A stretch of DNA of 38,321 bases from contig JAZRQJ010000017.1 in NCBI GenBank assembly GCA_045649685.1, positions 1 to 38,321 on the forward strand, read 5' to 3'. The stretch is from RUG12519 sp045649685. Its GTDB lineage: Bacteria > Bacillota > Clostridia > Oscillospirales > Ruminococcaceae. The notes under the pieces were generated by a model that worked only from the letters and a program-made list of their open reading frames with translations, ran no database searches and was not told the origin of the DNA. A program made the position numbers and the translations under genes. Below, piece after piece: positions 17,392 to 25,217 of the stretch; within the stretch, counting starts at the first letter, position 1; each line of letters starts with the position of its first letter.

Positions 17392-18186
17392 TTAATAAAA
17401 TCTACCGTAACCTATAATCTTCTGGCTACCACTACTCCATAGTCCATGTTCACCAATTGGTTTACCTGGAAGATTAGCACCAACAGCTCTTCCGCCACCA
17501 ACATAAACTTCGACATGATTTACTCTTCCTCCGGATGCCCAGAAAACTAAATCTCCAGGTTGAGGATTTGAAACCTTTGTGCAAGAACTATACAATCCTG
17601 CAGCACTATGAGCAATACCAATCCCTGCTGCTCTATATGAATACTGAGCTAAACCTGAACAGTCAAGTGATATTCCACCTCTATTTGCCCCATAAGCAAT
17701 TCCTATACATGAACGAGCCGCATTAACTATAGCCTGTCCAACAGAAGAATTACCTGATGCAGGTGGTGGTCCACCAGCTGATTTATTAGCACTTTGAGCC
17801 TTTCTATTCTTATTAACTTTGCTAGCTTCTTGAGCTCTCTTATTTTCTTGAGCTCTCTTATTTTCTTGAGCTTTCTTTGCTTCTTCAGCTTTTCTAGCTT
17901 CCTCAGCTGCTTGAGCTGCTCTAGCTTCTTCAGCCTCCTGAGCTAATCTAGCTTCTTCAGCTTTCTTTGCTTCTTCAGCTTCACGTTTCTTCTGAACTGC
18001 CAAGCCAACTTCACGTTTTACCTTATAAACTGCAGTCGAAACCTGACCAGCATTAGCAGCAGGAACTTCAACATCATCAGCAGCAGAAACATCAACACTT
18101 ACTCCAAAAAAAGCACTTGTAACAATAGCTGTCGAAACAGCTGCTGTCAAAATTTTCAAATTAAACATACTATTAAACTTCTTCAA
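17392..18186 (-). CDS. Secreted NlpC/P60 peptidoglycan endopeptidase
   Basis: 264 aa, with a TTG start (18184-18186) supported by GGAGGTG nine bases upstream. A signal peptide runs to about residue 35 (hydrophobic stretch, then VSAADD). A charged Ala/Glu/Lys/Arg helix (about 60-130) follows, with internal repeats such as AQENKR twice; it probably forms a coiled coil. Then comes a Gly/Pro linker and a C-terminal NlpC/P60 domain with Cys176 (SLDCSGLAQYSY), His224 (VNHVEVYVGG) and a possible third residue His247. Family members cut gamma-D-Glu-diaminopimelate links in peptidoglycan. It has its own terminator and a palindrome at its promoter. No SH3 or LysM wall-binding domain is visible. Confidence 0.9.
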   Translation of the reverse strand: MKKFNSMFNLKILTAAVSTAIVTSAFFGVSVDVSAADDVEVPAANAGQVSTAVYKVKREVGLAVQKKREAEEAKKAEEARLAQEAEEARAAQAAEEARKAEEAKKAQENKRAQENKRAQEASKVNKNRKAQSANKSAGGPPPASGNSSVGQAIVNAARSCIGIAYGANRGGISLDCSGLAQYSYRAAGIGIAHSAAGLYSSCTKVSNPQPGDLVFWASGGRVNHVEVYVGGGRAVGANLPGKPIGEHGLWSSGSQKIIGYGRFY

Positions 18187-18238
18187 TTAATAACACACCT
18201 CCGTAACTAATATGAAGTCAATATAAAACAGAGCTTAA

Positions 18239-18270
18239 ATGTTACAACCTCGTAACATGCTTATATTATA
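18239..18270 (-). promoter_or_regulatory. -10 box and palindromic operator-like site upstream of NlpC/P60
   Basis: A TATAAT -10 hexamer lies at 18265-18270 on the minus strand; no good -35 is seen at 17 bases. Just downstream, across the expected transcript start, is a palindrome ATGTTAC-N6-GTAACAT (18239-18258). It could be a repressor site or a hairpin at the RNA 5' end. Farther upstream the sequence has near-repeats TGTTTACAAAA and TGTTCACAAAT. These recall response-regulator half-sites, but they do not fit the WalR consensus well. Confidence 0.45.
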
Positions 18271-18433
18271 ACAAATTAATTACAAGTATTTGTGAACATT
18301 TTGTAAACATTTTACACGGTTTAAACCCAGGTATAATCAGATTATATATTTTGTATTAGTAATTGTTTTTTTATTTAACAATAAAATATTACTTTTTTTA
18401 CAATTTGTGTTTTCATTAATACTTAGGTAACGA

Positions 18434-18473
18434 CAAAAAAACATTCCTAATTTCAATTAAAATTAGAAATGTT
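18434..18473 (-). terminator. Rho-independent terminator after the VanW-family gene
   Basis: Minus strand: a 15-base arm (18459-18473) pairs with 18440-18454 through mostly A-U/G-C pairs with G-U wobbles, around a four-base loop. A T-run at 18434-18440 follows. It lies about 90 bases past the VanW stop. The rest of the 374-base gap 18187-18560 holds the NlpC/P60 promoter region and no gene that I can support. Confidence 0.8.
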
Positions 18474-18560
18474 TAAAATTTTAACATTGACAAAAATAAC
18501 AATTGTCTTACACAACCTAAAAACTATTACAAATTTACTTTATATATCTATAACCATTAC

Positions 18561-20015
18561 CTAGTTCATAGGCTTATATCTGCTACGAATAGTTTCTTCT
18601 TTAACAATGGTTCCATTTTGTCGAACAATTTTCTTTGCTACAGCAACACAACCATCTTTTCCACCACTTGTTGACTTAGGTATAGTAGATTCAATATATG
18701 ATGTCATTTCAACATCATAATCCTCACTAGGGTTTTTCTTTCCCATAATTGTAAATGTTAAAGTATTATTGGTTACAGTAGCTTTTATTCTTACTGGTGT
18801 TGACCTTGAATTTTTAAATTTAAAGTCCGTTCCTCCAGAATCAAATGCAGCATCCTGTCCCAATGGCACATAAATAATCGTATAAGAATGATTGTGCCTT
18901 TCAACAATATCCATATTTGCCCTAACAGCTGCAATGTATAATGTTGATGTAACCTGACAAATCCCCCCACCTGTTCCTTGAGTCTGTCCTTGAGGCGTAT
19001 AAACAATAGCATCTTTATATCCCTGAGCCTTATTACCAGGCCCAATGGTGGCAATAGCCGAAAACACTTCACCAGGTGCAAGCGTTGTATTATTGATTGC
19101 TTCAGCTGCCTTTCTAAGATTATGGGTTCTATTAACTTCTGCCGATGAGAAATTAGATGTATATGTTCCAATAACATCTGGACAGTCTGCATTATCATGC
19201 TCCGCTTTTAGCTGAGCAACAGTAACCTTAGGCTTTGTTATTTTTAATGGAATTCTATATGTTCCTTGCCCCGGTTCAGTTATTATCCTCTTGGCTTCCT
19301 CAACATCAAAATCTACACCATCAGTTTCTTTATCATATTTCGACCTTCCAGCACTGGTAACACTAAATTTTGCATCCTGAGGATCGCATTTAATTTCTTC
19401 TTTTATTTTATCGATGTTTATAGCTATATCTTCATTTACAATCTGCTCACTCTTAGCACTTATATTATTGAAAGATAGTTCTTTCATCAAATTAACTGCT
19501 TCATCCACAATTAACTGCTCATTTATCTTTTCACCTGGAGATCCCGCAGAAACATCTAAATTATCTTTAACTCTCTTATATGAATATTTTACTGGATCAA
19601 CCTTAGTTTTTTGTGAAAATTCTTGAACTGTCTGCAATAATTTTTCTTTATCATAATGAATATCCGGATTTACTGTCTCTCCATCTTTATAATTAGCCTT
19701 CTTTGCAGAATCAAAAACTTCTTTAGCCACATAATTAAAATTATATTCACTGGCTTTTAATTTCAAAATATTTCCTTTAAAATCAACCTGTAGTTCTCCG
19801 TCCTCAAAAGCTTTATTAATTTGATCATCTACCACTTGTTGAACCTCTTCTTCTCGCATACCCGCCAAGCTAATACCCAAAAAAGTCGCTTCTTTTGGCA
19901 ATCGAGATTGATGATATTGAATAATCAAAATCACACTAATGGTTATTGCCATTAATCCAGCACAAACTCCTGAAATTTTTGAAATAAATATGGCCTTACT
20001 ACTTAATTTTTTCAA
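18561..20015 (-). CDS. VanW/YoaR-family cell-wall protein with peptidoglycan-binding-like domain
   Basis: 484 aa, with a TTG start (20013-20015) supported by GGGAG at 10 bases. One N-terminal membrane anchor (about residues 13-33) precedes an extracytoplasmic part. A first domain (about 40-250) of the PG_binding_4 type includes FLGISLAGMREEEV. The VanW domain (about 290-400) has NRTHNLRKAAEAINN, PGEVFSAIATIGP, GGGICQVTSTLYIAAV and RHNHSYTIIYVPLGQDAAF. The C-terminal beta part (about 400-484) resembles the G5-like ends of the group. Biochemical role unknown; the family is linked to wall maintenance and to some vancomycin-resistance clusters. Nothing here suggests a resistance cluster. It lies upstream of the NlpC/P60 gene but has its own terminator. 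Confidence 0.88.
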   Translation of the reverse strand: MKKLSSKAIFISKISGVCAGLMAITISVILIIQYHQSRLPKEATFLGISLAGMREEEVQQVVDDQINKAFEDGELQVDFKGNILKLKASEYNFNYVAKEVFDSAKKANYKDGETVNPDIHYDKEKLLQTVQEFSQKTKVDPVKYSYKRVKDNLDVSAGSPGEKINEQLIVDEAVNLMKELSFNNISAKSEQIVNEDIAINIDKIKEEIKCDPQDAKFSVTSAGRSKYDKETDGVDFDVEEAKRIITEPGQGTYRIPLKITKPKVTVAQLKAEHDNADCPDVIGTYTSNFSSAEVNRTHNLRKAAEAINNTTLAPGEVFSAIATIGPGNKAQGYKDAIVYTPQGQTQGTGGGICQVTSTLYIAAVRANMDIVERHNHSYTIIYVPLGQDAAFDSGGTDFKFKNSRSTPVRIKATVTNNTLTFTIMGKKNPSEDYDVEMTSYIESTIPKSTSGGKDGCVAVAKKIVRQNGTIVKEETIRSRYKPMN

Positions 20016-20083
20016 TTACACTACACTCCCTAATAAATATTAAAAAACAAAATATAAAAACGTAGTTATAAAACCCGAGAATT

Positions 20084-20092
20084 ATTATATCA
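20084..20092 (-). promoter_or_regulatory. Extended -10 promoter element for the VanW-family gene
   Basis: Minus strand TGATATAAT, an extended -10 (TG-N-TATAAT), about 70 bases before the TTG start. No strong -35 is found at 17 bases; the sequence there is AT-rich. Confidence 0.5.
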
Positions 20093-20305
20093 CAGTTAAT
20101 ATTATAAAAAGTAAACAAAATATTAACAATATAATTTAAAATATATAACAAAAAGATACGAATTTCTACAAATCCTTACATTATGAAGTTTTTTATTTTA
20201 GAAAACAAACAATAAGCACTATTAATTTTTATTCAAATGCACATATTTATACATTAGATCAAAAAACACACAATTTAAATCTCCCACATCTATATACTAT
20301 GTAAC

Positions 20306-20335
20306 TTGACAATTTAAACTTAAAACTGCTACTAT
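20306..20335 (+). promoter_or_regulatory. Promoter of the iron alcohol dehydrogenase
   Basis: TTGACA (20306-20311), 18-base spacer, TACTAT (20330-20335), followed by an approximately 100-base leader. The leader contains an imperfect palindrome TTGTGAC-N5-TTAACAA (20374-20392) that resembles a Rex (NADH-sensing repressor) site with one base too many in the spacer. The remainder of the 427-base divergent gap 20016-20442 is AT-rich and holds no supported gene. Confidence 0.65.
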
Positions 20336-20442
20336 TACGTTATACTATTATAGATAATGGTGCTACAAAAAAATTGTGACATCAATTAACAAAACACTTA
20401 TTTATAATAACAATTATAATTAACAGATAGGGGGATTTTTAT

Positions 20443-21612
20443 ATGCAAAATTTTATTTATGACATACCGACAAAGGTATATTTTGGTCCTAACCAAATTA
20501 ACAACAATTTGTCTACTGAACTTAAAAAATTCGGAAATAAAGTGTTGTTGGTATATGGTGGAGGGTCTATAAAAAAAATTGGTTTATATGACAAAATAAT
20601 AAATGAACTAAATAGTGCCAATCTCCAAGTATTCGAACTATCTGGAATAGAACCAAACCCCAGACATACTTCTGTTAACAAAGGTGCTCAAATATGTAAA
20701 CAAGAAGATATCGATGTTATATTAGCTGTGGGCGGCGGATCTGTTATTGACGCAACTAAATTTATGGCTGCCGGTCGATACTATGACGGAGATACATGGG
20801 ATTTTTTAATTGGTAAAGCTCAGTTCACAAAAGCCTTGCCTATTGTTAGCATATTAACCCTATCTGCTACGGGATCTGAAATGGATGCTGGCGGAGTTAT
20901 TACCAACACTGAAACAAAAGAAAAATTAGCAAATTTTCACCCTATGTTAAGACCAAAAGTGTCATTTCTAGATCCTACTAATACATACAGTGTTTCAAAA
21001 TATCAAACTGCTTGTGGAAGCGCAGATATTTTATCTCATATAATAGAAGTTTATTTCTATACATACGATGCTATGTATATGTTAGACACGTTTATGGAAG
21101 GTTTAATGAAAACTGTAATAAAATATGCTCCAATAGCTATAAGTCAACCCGACAATTATGAAGCTAGAGCTAATCTTATGTGGACATCTTCTTGGGCTAT
21201 TAATGGTTTTGTTGGGCAAGATAAAACGCATGCTTGGAGTTGTCATCCTATTGAACACGAACTTTCTGCATTCTATGACATAACTCATGGTTTAGGATTG
21301 GCTATTTTAACTCCAAGATGGATGAAACATGTTCTTGGCAACAATACTGTTGATAAATTTTATCAATTTGGAGTAAATGTTTTTGATATAGATAAAAATT
21401 TAAGCAAAATGGAAGTAGCTAAAAAAGCTATAGAAAAATTAGAATCATTTTTATTTAAAGATTTAAATTTATCGGATAATTTAACAAAGCTTAACATAGA
21501 CAATTCTCACTTTGAAACTATGGCAGAAAGAATAACAAAAGATGGCCCATTAAAAGGATTCGTAGATTTAAGCAAAAACGATATAGTAGAAATATATAAT
21601 GCATGCTTATAA
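20443..21612 (+). CDS. Iron-containing alcohol dehydrogenase (butanol dehydrogenase/YqhD-like)
   Basis: 389 aa, with the ATG 8 bases after AGGGGG. A group III alcohol dehydrogenase: nucleotide-binding VLLVYGGGSIKKIGLYDKI and DVILAVGGGSVIDATKF, then ATGSEMDAGGVITN. The iron ligands match the expected positions: Asp195 and His199 (GSADILSHIIE), His268 (HPIEHELSAFYD) and His282 (THG). The N-terminus (YDIPTKVYFGP) is like clostridial BdhA/YqhD enzymes, which reduce aldehydes with NAD(P)H at the end of fermentation. Single-gene unit with its own promoter and a strong terminator. Exact substrate cannot be read from sequence. Confidence 0.92.
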   Translation: MQNFIYDIPTKVYFGPNQINNNLSTELKKFGNKVLLVYGGGSIKKIGLYDKIINELNSANLQVFELSGIEPNPRHTSVNKGAQICKQEDIDVILAVGGGSVIDATKFMAAGRYYDGDTWDFLIGKAQFTKALPIVSILTLSATGSEMDAGGVITNTETKEKLANFHPMLRPKVSFLDPTNTYSVSKYQTACGSADILSHIIEVYFYTYDAMYMLDTFMEGLMKTVIKYAPIAISQPDNYEARANLMWTSSWAINGFVGQDKTHAWSCHPIEHELSAFYDITHGLGLAILTPRWMKHVLGNNTVDKFYQFGVNVFDIDKNLSKMEVAKKAIEKLESFLFKDLNLSDNLTKLNIDNSHFETMAERITKDGPLKGFVDLSKNDIVEIYNACL

Positions 21613-21623
21613 AAAACATATAA

Positions 21624-21659
21624 AGAAATATCCTGAGGTTGTTTCCTCAGGATATTTCT
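21624..21659. terminator. Bidirectional terminator between the alcohol dehydrogenase and the transporter
   Basis: A perfect 15-bp stem, AGAAATATCCTGAGG (21624-21638) with its complement at 21645-21659, and a six-base loop. There are T-runs on both sides, so it can serve both convergent genes. The stop codon of the minus-strand transporter (21647-21649) lies inside the stem, so its last codons (Lys-Glu-Ile-Ser) are part of the terminator. Confidence 0.9.
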
Positions 21660-22327
21660 TTTGGTTTATCAGTTAATTTTTTAGATAAATATATAAATGG
21701 AGTTCCTGCTAACGAAATAATAATTTCTAAAACACTAGCAACATTTGAAGCAGTGCACATTGTTATTACATCGTATATACCAGAAAATGCCAAAAAAGTA
21801 AACAAATAATTCTGCAAACAACTTGAAATTATTGTAGACACATTATTTCTCAACCACAAAAATTTAGGGAATCTTTGTTTTACCTTCTTAAATATTTGTA
21901 TATCCAACAAGCTACTACCCAAATACATAAGTACACTAACAATTCCTATTCTTATATTAACAGGAAATAGTGTCATCATGCTTTCTTGTCCAAAGTCCAC
22001 TTCACTAGGAACATATGGTAATGCAAGAGCCATGATTATCATAAATAAAACCTGCGAAGTTGCTCCAAGCATGGCGGCTCTTCTACTATCCTTATATCCA
22101 TATTTTTCACTCATAATATCAGAAGCTAAAAATACAGAACCAAACATTACATTTCCCATATTAGTAGTAAAGCCTAACAGTGTAATACTTTTACATACTA
22201 ATATATTAGAAACAATCGTGGCCATACATATCCAAACATATAGTCCTTCTTTTTTAAAAAATTTCTCAACTATCACCAACAAACTAAATGTGACAATAAT
22301 ATTTATAATTCCTAAAATAATGTTCAT
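21647..22327 (-). CDS. yhhQ: Queuosine precursor transporter (YhhQ/COG1738 family)
   Basis: 226 aa from ATG 22325-22327, with AGAGG seven bases upstream. Six or so hydrophobic segments. Family motifs include FTTNMGNVMFGSVFLASDIMSEKYG, the block around the conserved SD..SE.YG, and LDIQIFKKVKQRFP with LWLRNNVSTIISSCLQNYLFT. YhhQ-family proteins import queuosine precursors such as preQ0, preQ1 or queuine. The likely preQ1 riboswitch directly upstream supports this specificity. The stop lies within the terminator shared with the convergent alcohol dehydrogenase gene. No queuosine biosynthesis gene is nearby, consistent with salvage. Confidence 0.9.
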   Translation of the reverse strand: MNIILGIINIIVTFSLLVIVEKFFKKEGLYVWICMATIVSNILVCKSITLLGFTTNMGNVMFGSVFLASDIMSEKYGYKDSRRAAMLGATSQVLFMIIMALALPYVPSEVDFGQESMMTLFPVNIRIGIVSVLMYLGSSLLDIQIFKKVKQRFPKFLWLRNNVSTIISSCLQNYLFTFLAFSGIYDVITMCTASNVASVLEIIISLAGTPFIYLSKKLTDKPKEIS

Positions 22328-22335
22328 CAATTTTC

Positions 22336-22377
22336 CTCTTTCCTTTTTTATACTAGGCGGCGTAGAATAACTAGTAT
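22336..22377 (-). promoter_or_regulatory. Probable preQ1-I riboswitch overlapping the ribosome binding site of yhhQ
   Basis: On the minus strand a 7-bp stem ATACTAG/CTAGTAT (22371-22377 with 22350-22356) closes a 14-base loop containing TTCTACGCC. It is followed at once by the A-rich tail AAAAAAGGAAAGAGG. The layout (stem, loop ending in a CTAC-CC type segment, A-rich tail that can pair GGAA with TTCT of the loop) is that of preQ1 class I aptamers. The tail includes the ribosome binding region, so ligand-induced folding would block translation. The downstream gene is a queuosine-precursor transporter, a known target of this class. Confidence 0.78.
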
Positions 22378-22385
22378 TTTAAATT

Positions 22386-23024
22386 CTACCAAATAAAGTT
22401 TGATTTTAATTTTTCACCATTATCAATTACTATATCCTCTCCTGTCATACTTTTATTAACCACACTAACAAAATAGACAAAATCTGCAATTTCTTCTGGC
22501 TCTGCCCATTTATCTAGTAATGTTTCGTCTAAAACTTGTCTATATAAATTTTCATCATTCAATATATGCTCATTTAAATCCGTAATAACTCCTCCTGGAG
22601 ATATTGAATTAGCTGTTGCTCCATATTCAGCAATTCTTAAAGCAACATTTTTCATATATGTAACCACTCCACCTTTAGAAGCTGCATATTCAGGAAATTC
22701 CGACCCTGTACTAGCACTACTAGAAGCAATAAAAACTATGCTTTTAATATTTGGTGTTATATATTTTTCAGTTACTTTGATTGTTCCTTTTAAATTAACA
22801 TCTATGGTATCACCTTCCTGAATTCCAGCATTATTAACAATTATATCAATATCATTTAAATCTGGTAATTCACCACATATGTCTTGAACATAATGAACAT
22901 ATCTATCATTTGTTATTTGTGAATCTGCTATATCAAAACCAATAACATCAAAACCCTCTGCCAAAAATTTTAATGCTATCATTTTCCCTATTCCAAAACT
23001 ACTACCTGTTACTAAGACTTTCAT
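22386..23024 (-). CDS. Short-chain dehydrogenase/reductase
   Basis: 212 aa from ATG 23022-23024 (MKVLVTGSSFGIGKMIALKF), with AGGGGG about 10 bases upstream; an open extension of 23 codons upstream is probably leader. Classical SDR motifs are TGSSFGIG (6-13, cofactor), NNAG (64-67), a serine cluster at 101-103, and Tyr113/Lys117 in EYAASKGG, then SPGGVITDLNEH. It is a little shorter than FabG-type enzymes, lacking part of the region between the cofactor loop and NNAG. Substrate unknown. It has its own promoter and probably reads through to yhhQ, since the riboswitch starts only a few bases after its stop. Confidence 0.88.
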   Translation of the reverse strand: MKVLVTGSSFGIGKMIALKFLAEGFDVIGFDIADSQITNDRYVHYVQDICGELPDLNDIDIIVNNAGIQEGDTIDVNLKGTIKVTEKYITPNIKSIVFIASSSASTGSEFPEYAASKGGVVTYMKNVALRIAEYGATANSISPGGVITDLNEHILNDENLYRQVLDETLLDKWAEPEEIADFVYFVSVVNKSMTGEDIVIDNGEKLKSNFIW

Positions 23025-23098
23025 ACAATCTAGACCCCCTGCTGAAAGCAACAAACTCTTAACATTATATATCAAAATAAAAACAAACACCAAATGAC

Positions 23099-23127
23099 AT
23101 TCTACATCAAAAACACCACAATGTCAA
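23099..23127 (-). promoter_or_regulatory. Sigma-A promoter of the short-chain dehydrogenase
   Basis: Minus strand TTGACA (23122-23127), 17-base spacer, TAGAAT (23099-23104), about 75 bases before the start. It is divergent from spoVT, whose own promoter I could not fit to a sigma-A or sigma-G pattern with proper spacing. Confidence 0.78.
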
Positions 23128-23212
23128 TTTAGCATTTGAATTACACAATGAATATAAAAAACAATAAATGATAATAATATATACTAACAAAATATTATTG
23201 GAGGACAATAAA

Positions 23213-23746
23213 ATGAAAGCCACAGGAATTGTTAGAAGAATAGATGATTTAGGCAGAATTGTTATACCAAAAGAAATTCGCAGAACAATGCATATCCACG
23301 AAGGAGATCCACTAGAAATATATACAACATCAGAAGGAGAAATCATATTTAAAAAATATTCTCCAATAGGTGAACTACGTTCTTTCGCCGAGCAACACGC
23401 AACCATTCTATCTAAAATGATAAACATACCCACCATAATATGTGACAGAGATAATATAATTGCAGCTGCGGGTATTTCTAAGCGTGAAATCATAAACAAA
23501 CCAATTTCACAAGACCTAAAAAATATATTGCAACAAAGAAAAACATATACAACGCAAAAAAACAAACCAATATATCCATCACAAGAAACAAAACACAACA
23601 TATTAGTTTGTTCACCAATAATATCTTCCGGAGATTTAAACGGAGCAGTTATATTACTATCTGCAAACTCTACATTTGCAAATGATGTGCATATTAAATT
23701 AACACAGCTGGCTGCTATGATCTTAGCTCAACAAATATCCGAATAA
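23213..23746 (+). CDS. spoVT: Stage V sporulation protein T (AbrB-family transcription factor)
   Basis: 177 aa from ATG 23213, with GGAGG eight bases upstream; an earlier in-frame ATG lacks one. The N-terminal AbrB swapped-hairpin DNA-binding domain reads MKATGIVRRIDDLGRIVIPKEI and EGDPLEIYT (1-45). The C-terminal GAF-like domain (about 60-177) includes INIPTIICDRDNIIAAAG and a final ILLSANSTFANDVHIKLTQ helix-strand region. SpoVT tunes late forespore (sigma-G) gene expression. The length and both domains fit SpoVT better than AbrB, which lacks the GAF part, and this implies a spore-forming ancestry. It converges on phoU with one base between stop codons. Confidence 0.92.
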   Translation: MKATGIVRRIDDLGRIVIPKEIRRTMHIHEGDPLEIYTTSEGEIIFKKYSPIGELRSFAEQHATILSKMINIPTIICDRDNIIAAAGISKREIINKPISQDLKNILQQRKTYTTQKNKPIYPSQETKHNILVCSPIISSGDLNGAVILLSANSTFANDVHIKLTQLAAMILAQQISE

Positions 23747-23747
23747 T

Positions 23748-24386
23748 CTATATTTTAAACTTACCAGTCATCTTATAGTGTATCCAATCACAAATATTTG
23801 TTATATGATCTGCCATTCTTTCCAATGCCCTACCCATAAGTATGAAATTAATAGAATTTTCAACTCCAATAATGTCAATATCTTTTACTATATTACTCTT
23901 TAAATCTTCAAAAATTTCATCTGAAACAGAATCTTGCTCATTAACTTTTTTTAATTTTTCATCATTTTGCTCCATATGTCCTTTAATCATTCCAATAAAC
24001 ATCTGTTTAGCATTTTTTCCTAGTTTTATTATTTTTTTCATACATTTGCCATTATCGTCCAATTTAATATCCAAAAAGTGCTCACAAACAGATGCTGAAT
24101 AGTCTGATATTCTTTCCAAATCTGTTATCATTTTTAAAACAGATGTTATTTCTCTTAAATCCCCCGCAACAGGTTGTTGTCTAATTATTATATCAATGCA
24201 AAACTCTTCTATTTCTATTTCCAATTTATCAACTAAATCATCACTCTCTATTACTTCTTTTGCAAGTTGCCTGTCGTTATTTTTTAATGCCATCAACATC
24301 ATGTCTATGTTATTTTTGATAGTCATGTCCATTTTTAATAACATTTTATGTAACTTCTCGAGTTCCCCTTGAAATCTTTTTCTCAT
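23748..24386 (-). CDS. phoU: Phosphate signalling complex protein PhoU
   Basis: 212 aa from ATG 24384-24386, preceded by GGAGGAG at about 10 bases. All-helical with two PhoU repeats, about residues 15-100 (IESDDLVDKLEIEIEEFCIDII then PVAGDLREITSVLKMITDLERISDYSASV) and 115-205 (ending VNSINFILMGRALERMADHITNICDWI-like). The two E/D-R-x-x-D motifs (LERISDY and LERMADH) are the metal-binding sites. PhoU links the Pst transporter to control of the Pho response. Last gene of the pst operon; no phoR/phoP pair is visible here. Confidence 0.93.
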   Translation of the reverse strand: MRKRFQGELEKLHKMLLKMDMTIKNNIDMMLMALKNNDRQLAKEVIESDDLVDKLEIEIEEFCIDIIIRQQPVAGDLREITSVLKMITDLERISDYSASVCEHFLDIKLDDNGKCMKKIIKLGKNAKQMFIGMIKGHMEQNDEKLKKVNEQDSVSDEIFEDLKSNIVKDIDIIGVENSINFILMGRALERMADHITNICDWIHYKMTGKFKI

Positions 24387-24411
24387 AACAAAACAACTCC
24401 TCCACTTTTTA

Positions 24412-25179
24412 TTAACCAAATCTTCCTGTTATATAATCTTCTGTTCTCTTATCAGCCGGATTTCTAAACATTCTATCTGTATCGGAATATTCTATAACTT
24501 CTCCCATCAAGAAAAATGCTGTCTTATCCGCTATTCTAGTTGCTTGCTGCATATTATGAGTTACAACAATAACAGTATATTTCTTCCTAAGTTCCATCAT
24601 CAAATCCTCTATTTTCAATGTGGATATAGGATCTAATGCCGATGTAGGCTCATCCATCAAAATAATGTCCGGTTCTATAGCCAAAGCTCTTGCAATACAT
24701 AGTCTTTGTTGTTGTCCCCCAGACAATCCAAATGCAGATTTTTTTAATTTATCTTTTAAATCATCCCATATTGCCGCACCTCTTAATGAACGCTCAACTA
24801 TCTCCTCAAGTTTTTTCTTGTCTTTTATACCATGGATCCTAGGTCCATAAGCAACATTGTCAAAAATACTCATAGGAAATGGGTTTGGTGTTTGAAAAAC
24901 CATTCCAGCACATTTTCTAAGCAACGTCACATCTGTTCTTGGATCATAAATATCTTCACCAGATATAAAAATCTTCCCTTCTATTCTGCAATTGTCCACC
25001 AAATCATTCATTCTATTTATACTTTTTAGACAAGTTGATTTTCCACATCCAGATGGTCCAATAAAAGCTGTTATCTTTCCTTCAGGAATTTCTAAATTTA
25101 TATTCTTAAGAGCATGATGTTCACCATAAAAAAGATTTAAATTTTCAATAACAACTTTATTATTTTTTCCCTTTTTCAA
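24412..25179 (-). CDS. pstB: Phosphate ABC transporter ATPase PstB
   Basis: 255 aa, starting with TTG (25177-25179) nine bases after AGGAG. Walker A is GPSGCGKST (41-49), the Q-loop lies in VFQTPNPFPMSIFDNVAYGPR, the signature is LSGGQQQR (152-159), Walker B is IILMDEP (173-179), and the H-loop is VVTHNMQQA. The TPNPFPMSI segment and the Y-G-P-R helix are specific to PstB rather than other importer ATPases. It drives high-affinity phosphate import with PstA and PstC. Its stop overlaps the leader of phoU. Confidence 0.97.
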   Translation of the reverse strand: MKKGKNNKVVIENLNLFYGEHHALKNINLEIPEGKITAFIGPSGCGKSTCLKSINRMNDLVDNCRIEGKIFISGEDIYDPRTDVTLLRKCAGMVFQTPNPFPMSIFDNVAYGPRIHGIKDKKKLEEIVERSLRGAAIWDDLKDKLKKSAFGLSGGQQQRLCIARALAIEPDIILMDEPTSALDPISTLKIEDLMMELRKKYTVIVVTHNMQQATRIADKTAFFLMGEVIEYSDTDRMFRNPADKRTEDYITGRFG

Positions 25180-25217
25180 AACACTTTTCTCCTATATTTC
25201 TTTTTATAATATAAATT

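Noticed and set aside
17810..18000. Repetitive sequence in the NlpC/P60 gene as a possible CRISPR or tandem-repeat element
   Set aside because: The repeats are codon-level repeats encoding the Ala/Glu/Lys coiled coil, without unique spacers.
18290..18330. WalR binding site upstream of the NlpC/P60 gene
   Set aside because: The repeats TGTTTACAAAA/TGTTCACAAAT do not contain two TGTWAH half-sites with five-base spacing.
18561..20015. VanW homologue as a vancomycin-resistance gene
   Set aside because: No vanH, vanA/B ligase, vanX or vanRS is nearby; VanW-domain proteins are common housekeeping wall proteins in clostridia.
23140..23212. Sigma-G promoter upstream of spoVT
   Set aside because: A TGAATA-like -35 and a TATACTA-like -10 are present but about 25 bases apart instead of 17-18.
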